A stretch of DNA of 64,000 bases from Toxonevra muliebris (lineage: Eukaryota > Arthropoda > Insecta > Diptera > Pallopteridae): contig OY829328.1 of NCBI GenBank assembly GCA_963691655.1, positions 6,228,204-6,292,203 of the forward strand, read 5' to 3'. The notes under the pieces are model-generated. The model did not search any database and was not told the DNA's origin. It saw only the letters and a program-made list of their open reading frames with translations. This document shows positions 61,601-64,000 of this stretch, piece by piece. Made by a program: the position numbers and the translations under genes. Position 1 is the first letter of the stretch; each line of letters starts with the position of its first letter.

Positions 61601-62474
61601 AAGTAGAATAAGTTTCAAATATTTATTGCATATTTTTCCATTCCATTGAATTTTCGAATGTAACCTGAGAAGCACCGCAGGAGACCACACTCGAGGCAGC
61701 ACGTGTAACTCAAAAGAAAGTAATCTAAAGCAATGTTTGTATTATTAGCAGTAAGAACTATAATGTATGAATTCTGTTTTGGTAATAAAATTCTATCAAG
61801 GATTGAAAGTATTGGTCAAAATAATTATATTTTTTTCTTTTTTGCAATGGTATGATAATAGAAATTGGTAATGCTAATTTTAAACTTAGTCTATGCTTTA
61901 ATTTAAAAAATTAGCATTATTAGCAAAATTAACGATTAACCGCAACGCAATGCTTGGCATCATAGAGCATAATAATAACAACTATGCCATTATGTGTAAA
62001 ATTGAATTCAGTGGAGAAAACCAAAATCAAATGCCACAAGCATTTACAATTCCATTAACTTTATTTCATTCAATTTACTAGCTACAGCTTACATACAAAC
62101 AACGACAATGGCGGGGGCTACAAACAAAGAAAGAGTTATATGCATTTGTATGTGTACACACACACAAATATAAATACAAAACAGAAACCACATCAACCAG
62201 CAACATGTTTTTTAACCCGCCTACTCTACTCGTTTTTATACATACATACATACATAGATACATACAAAATTTAACAGCAAATTTTAATGTGTTTCTATTT
62301 TTATGCCTATCTAATGCACATCTTTAAGAAGCAGATTGGCAGCAATTTGAAAACAACTTGGCGATGGCAAACAGCTAGTAAAACAACATTCTCTATACTT
62401 ATTTTAGAAGTCAACAAACAATCTACCGGACATACCATGTAGAAAAGGTAAAAGAATGAAATCAAATGATGTGC
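61601..62474. other. No gene seen
   Basis: AT-rich, with CACACA and CATACATA microsatellites at 62155-62166 and 62240-62268. Confidence 0.5.
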
Positions 62475-62478
62475 TTAA

Positions 62479-63648
62479 CCCATTAAGGCCTAGGCGTTGC
62501 GAAAACGCAACGTTAGTAATTTTGCGTATTCTGAGCAAATGATTAAAAAATCTGATCTCGATTTCTTTAATATTTATTCATATTGGATGTTCTTAGATTA
62601 TACTATGTTTTACTTGATTCGATATCTTTATTTTAAAATATATATTGCGATCCAAAGTTGACCAATTTTTTTTCCATTTTTTCAAAATTATAGCAAAAAT
62701 TGTAAAACACTTTAAATTCAAAACTCCTCTTGGTGTTGCTTTTCCACAATTCTATATTTTATATAAAAACAATTTTTAATTCATTTTTACCAATAATTTA
62801 TTTAAAATACAAGTTTAAACTTTTACGTTGCAAAAACGCAAGGGGTCGTCTCATAGATAAAATTCAAAAAATTCTTAATGTCAAAACCAAACAAATTTAT
62901 TGTCATTTTAAAGATAATACTCCAACTAAAAAAGACCCAAAAAATCCTGGCAAAGGAATAATTAGTGTGGGTGATAGAGCAGCTCAAAATCGACATAATT
63001 TTCACAAAAATGTGGGATCGTTCGATTTTAGTTTTTTAGTCCGTTGCGTAAAAAAAATACGAAAAATAAGTTTTTAATGATATCCTGCCAAAAGTTCCAG
63101 TTTTGTATTTGAAATTTATCAAAAAAATTTTGGGTGTTATTTTTTAATCAAGATTTGGATAGCTAAAAATTCTACATTGTTTCTAAAGATAGGTGTTTTT
63201 GAAAATACGAAAACTGAAAATTGACGAATTTTGGGAGAGAAAATCTAGAAAATATGTTCCTGGATTTTAATCTCAATATTAGAAGGCACCTTTCTTTATT
63301 GCAATAAGCAGAAATATCCCCCGCAATTTCGAGCCCAGGAATTGAGCAGCTTCTGTGGGTTTAGTCCATAGCGCTATTGGGGTCAAGTCTGTTGGTTTGG
63401 TTGGGCATTCGAACAGATGCCGTGTGTCATGTGGAGTTTAGTTGCACTCGGGCAGTAGTCGAGACATGTAGTTATTAAGTATTCTGCACCAGCCGGAGCG
63501 AATCTCCTTGTTCGTGGAAGAAGACTTTCCTCGGCTGCAATCGGTAGAGGCCTATCGCCCAGGACAGCATTATTAATCACAATACTTGTTGTGTGTAGCA
63601 CAAAGGCCCAGCGTTGCGTTTTCGCAACGTACCCTACAAGGCCAAGGG
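62479..63648. mobile_element. TTAA-type piggyBac-like element (d) with CGTTGCGAAAACGCAACG palindromes
   Basis: TTAA at 62475-62478 and TTAG (one change) at 63649-63652. Ends are CCCATTAAGGCCTAGGCG and (reverse complement) CCCTTGGCCTTGTAGGG. Near both ends lies the palindrome GTTGCGAAAACGCAAC (62494-62510 and 63612-63628), with a decayed third copy at 62825. A LINE scrap is inserted at 63320-63600. The plus-strand open frame at 62730-63077 contains CHFKDNTPTKKDPKNPGK and may be the decayed transposase end, which is uncertain. Confidence 0.6.
63320..63600 (-). pseudogene. LINE C-terminal fragment inside element d
   Basis: The minus-strand frame reads VLGDRPLPIAAEESLLPRTR followed by a decayed zinc-knuckle stretch (CLDYCPSATKLHMT). 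In another frame DLTPIALWTKPTEAAQFLG follows. AEESLLPRxTR and LWxxPxEAAxFLG are C-terminal signatures of Jockey-group insect LINEs. Broken by frameshifts. Confidence 0.65.
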
Positions 63649-63652
63649 TTAG

Positions 63653-64000
63653 GGATAAGTATTTTTTCTAAGATTTTTTTTCTTAGTTAGGTGAAATGTA
63701 AACTCCATGTAAAGTTTCATCAATTTTTCACCAGCGGAATACATTCTGAAGCGCATCTCTGCACCATTGGGTGCATATGTATTTATGTATATGTTTGTAT
63801 GTCAGTGCGTGTGTGCGACTGTTTTGTTTATCTTCTTTTGTAGGCAATTGTTTTGATTTCAGTGAGAGAATGAAGTGTGCCTCTTTCATAGCCATACATA
63901 CTCGTACATACTTACGAGGGTAGGGTATCGGTGGCGTATGCGTATTCCTCAATTTCGCACAACAACAAATACATAAGTTTATTTTTCTGTTCTTTTATTT
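63653..64000. other. Right edge, no gene seen
   Basis: The minus-strand frame at 63728-63952 is a CATA-repeat translation. If the missing 5' exon of the colmedin-like gene exists, it is not recognisable here. Confidence 0.45.

Overview
The window looks like nuclear DNA of a higher fly (Brachycera). It is AT-rich, has GT-AG introns from under 100 bp to almost 18 kb, carries many CATA/TATG microsatellites typical of Diptera, and is crowded with decayed insect transposons. The exact genus cannot be read from the sequence; a non-Drosophila schizophoran such as a tephritid or muscoid is an inference from the intron sizes and transposon load.

One gene explains most of the window. On the minus strand, from 59057 down to 5785, fifteen coding exons join in phase into 751 codons plus a stop. 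They encode a collagen triple-helix stretch (49 uninterrupted Gly-X-Y triplets), two Ig-like domains, a Cys-rich linker and a complete olfactomedin domain. This is the colmedin/gliomedin architecture (C. elegans UNC-122 and vertebrate gliomedin). The 5' exons, expected to carry a signal anchor, were not found and probably lie beyond the right edge. The last 28 codons sit alone behind a 17.7 kb intron. A short exon at 51104-51177 was found by searching for the missing first strand of the second Ig domain.

A single-exon 196-aa gene (43460-44050, minus) lies inside the 12.3 kb intron 6 and resembles the ciliary microtubule inner protein CFAP107/C1orf158. A possible small noncoding two-exon unit with a Drosophila-type Motif 1 promoter lies on the plus strand at 26463-26885, inside intron 13.

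The introns and the 3' flank hold a layered transposon record. LINEs: a CR1/Jockey-type copy at 2584-4775, a second at 41466-42920, a third at 46675-49160 that is split by an RNase H-bearing LINE at 46952-48798, an RTE-type fragment at 60654-61600, and C-terminal scraps near 14.8, 24.2, 37.8 and 63.4 kb. DNA elements: a full-length but broken DD37D (maT-like) element at 7283-8597 nested in a TTAA-flanked element; four more TTAA-flanked piggyBac-like elements; two copies of an hAT-like element in opposite orientation with 8-bp target duplications; a foldback element with arms of about 550 bp hosting a pogo-like insertion; a Tc1 remnant; a Helitron-like piece; and several other inverted-repeat elements. 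The most distinctive unclassified element is at 19473-21276, with 30-bp terminal repeats and six copies of an AATTCGGATCGAT-type motif near its ends.

No intact transposase or reverse transcriptase was seen, and no tRNA, rRNA or CRISPR array.
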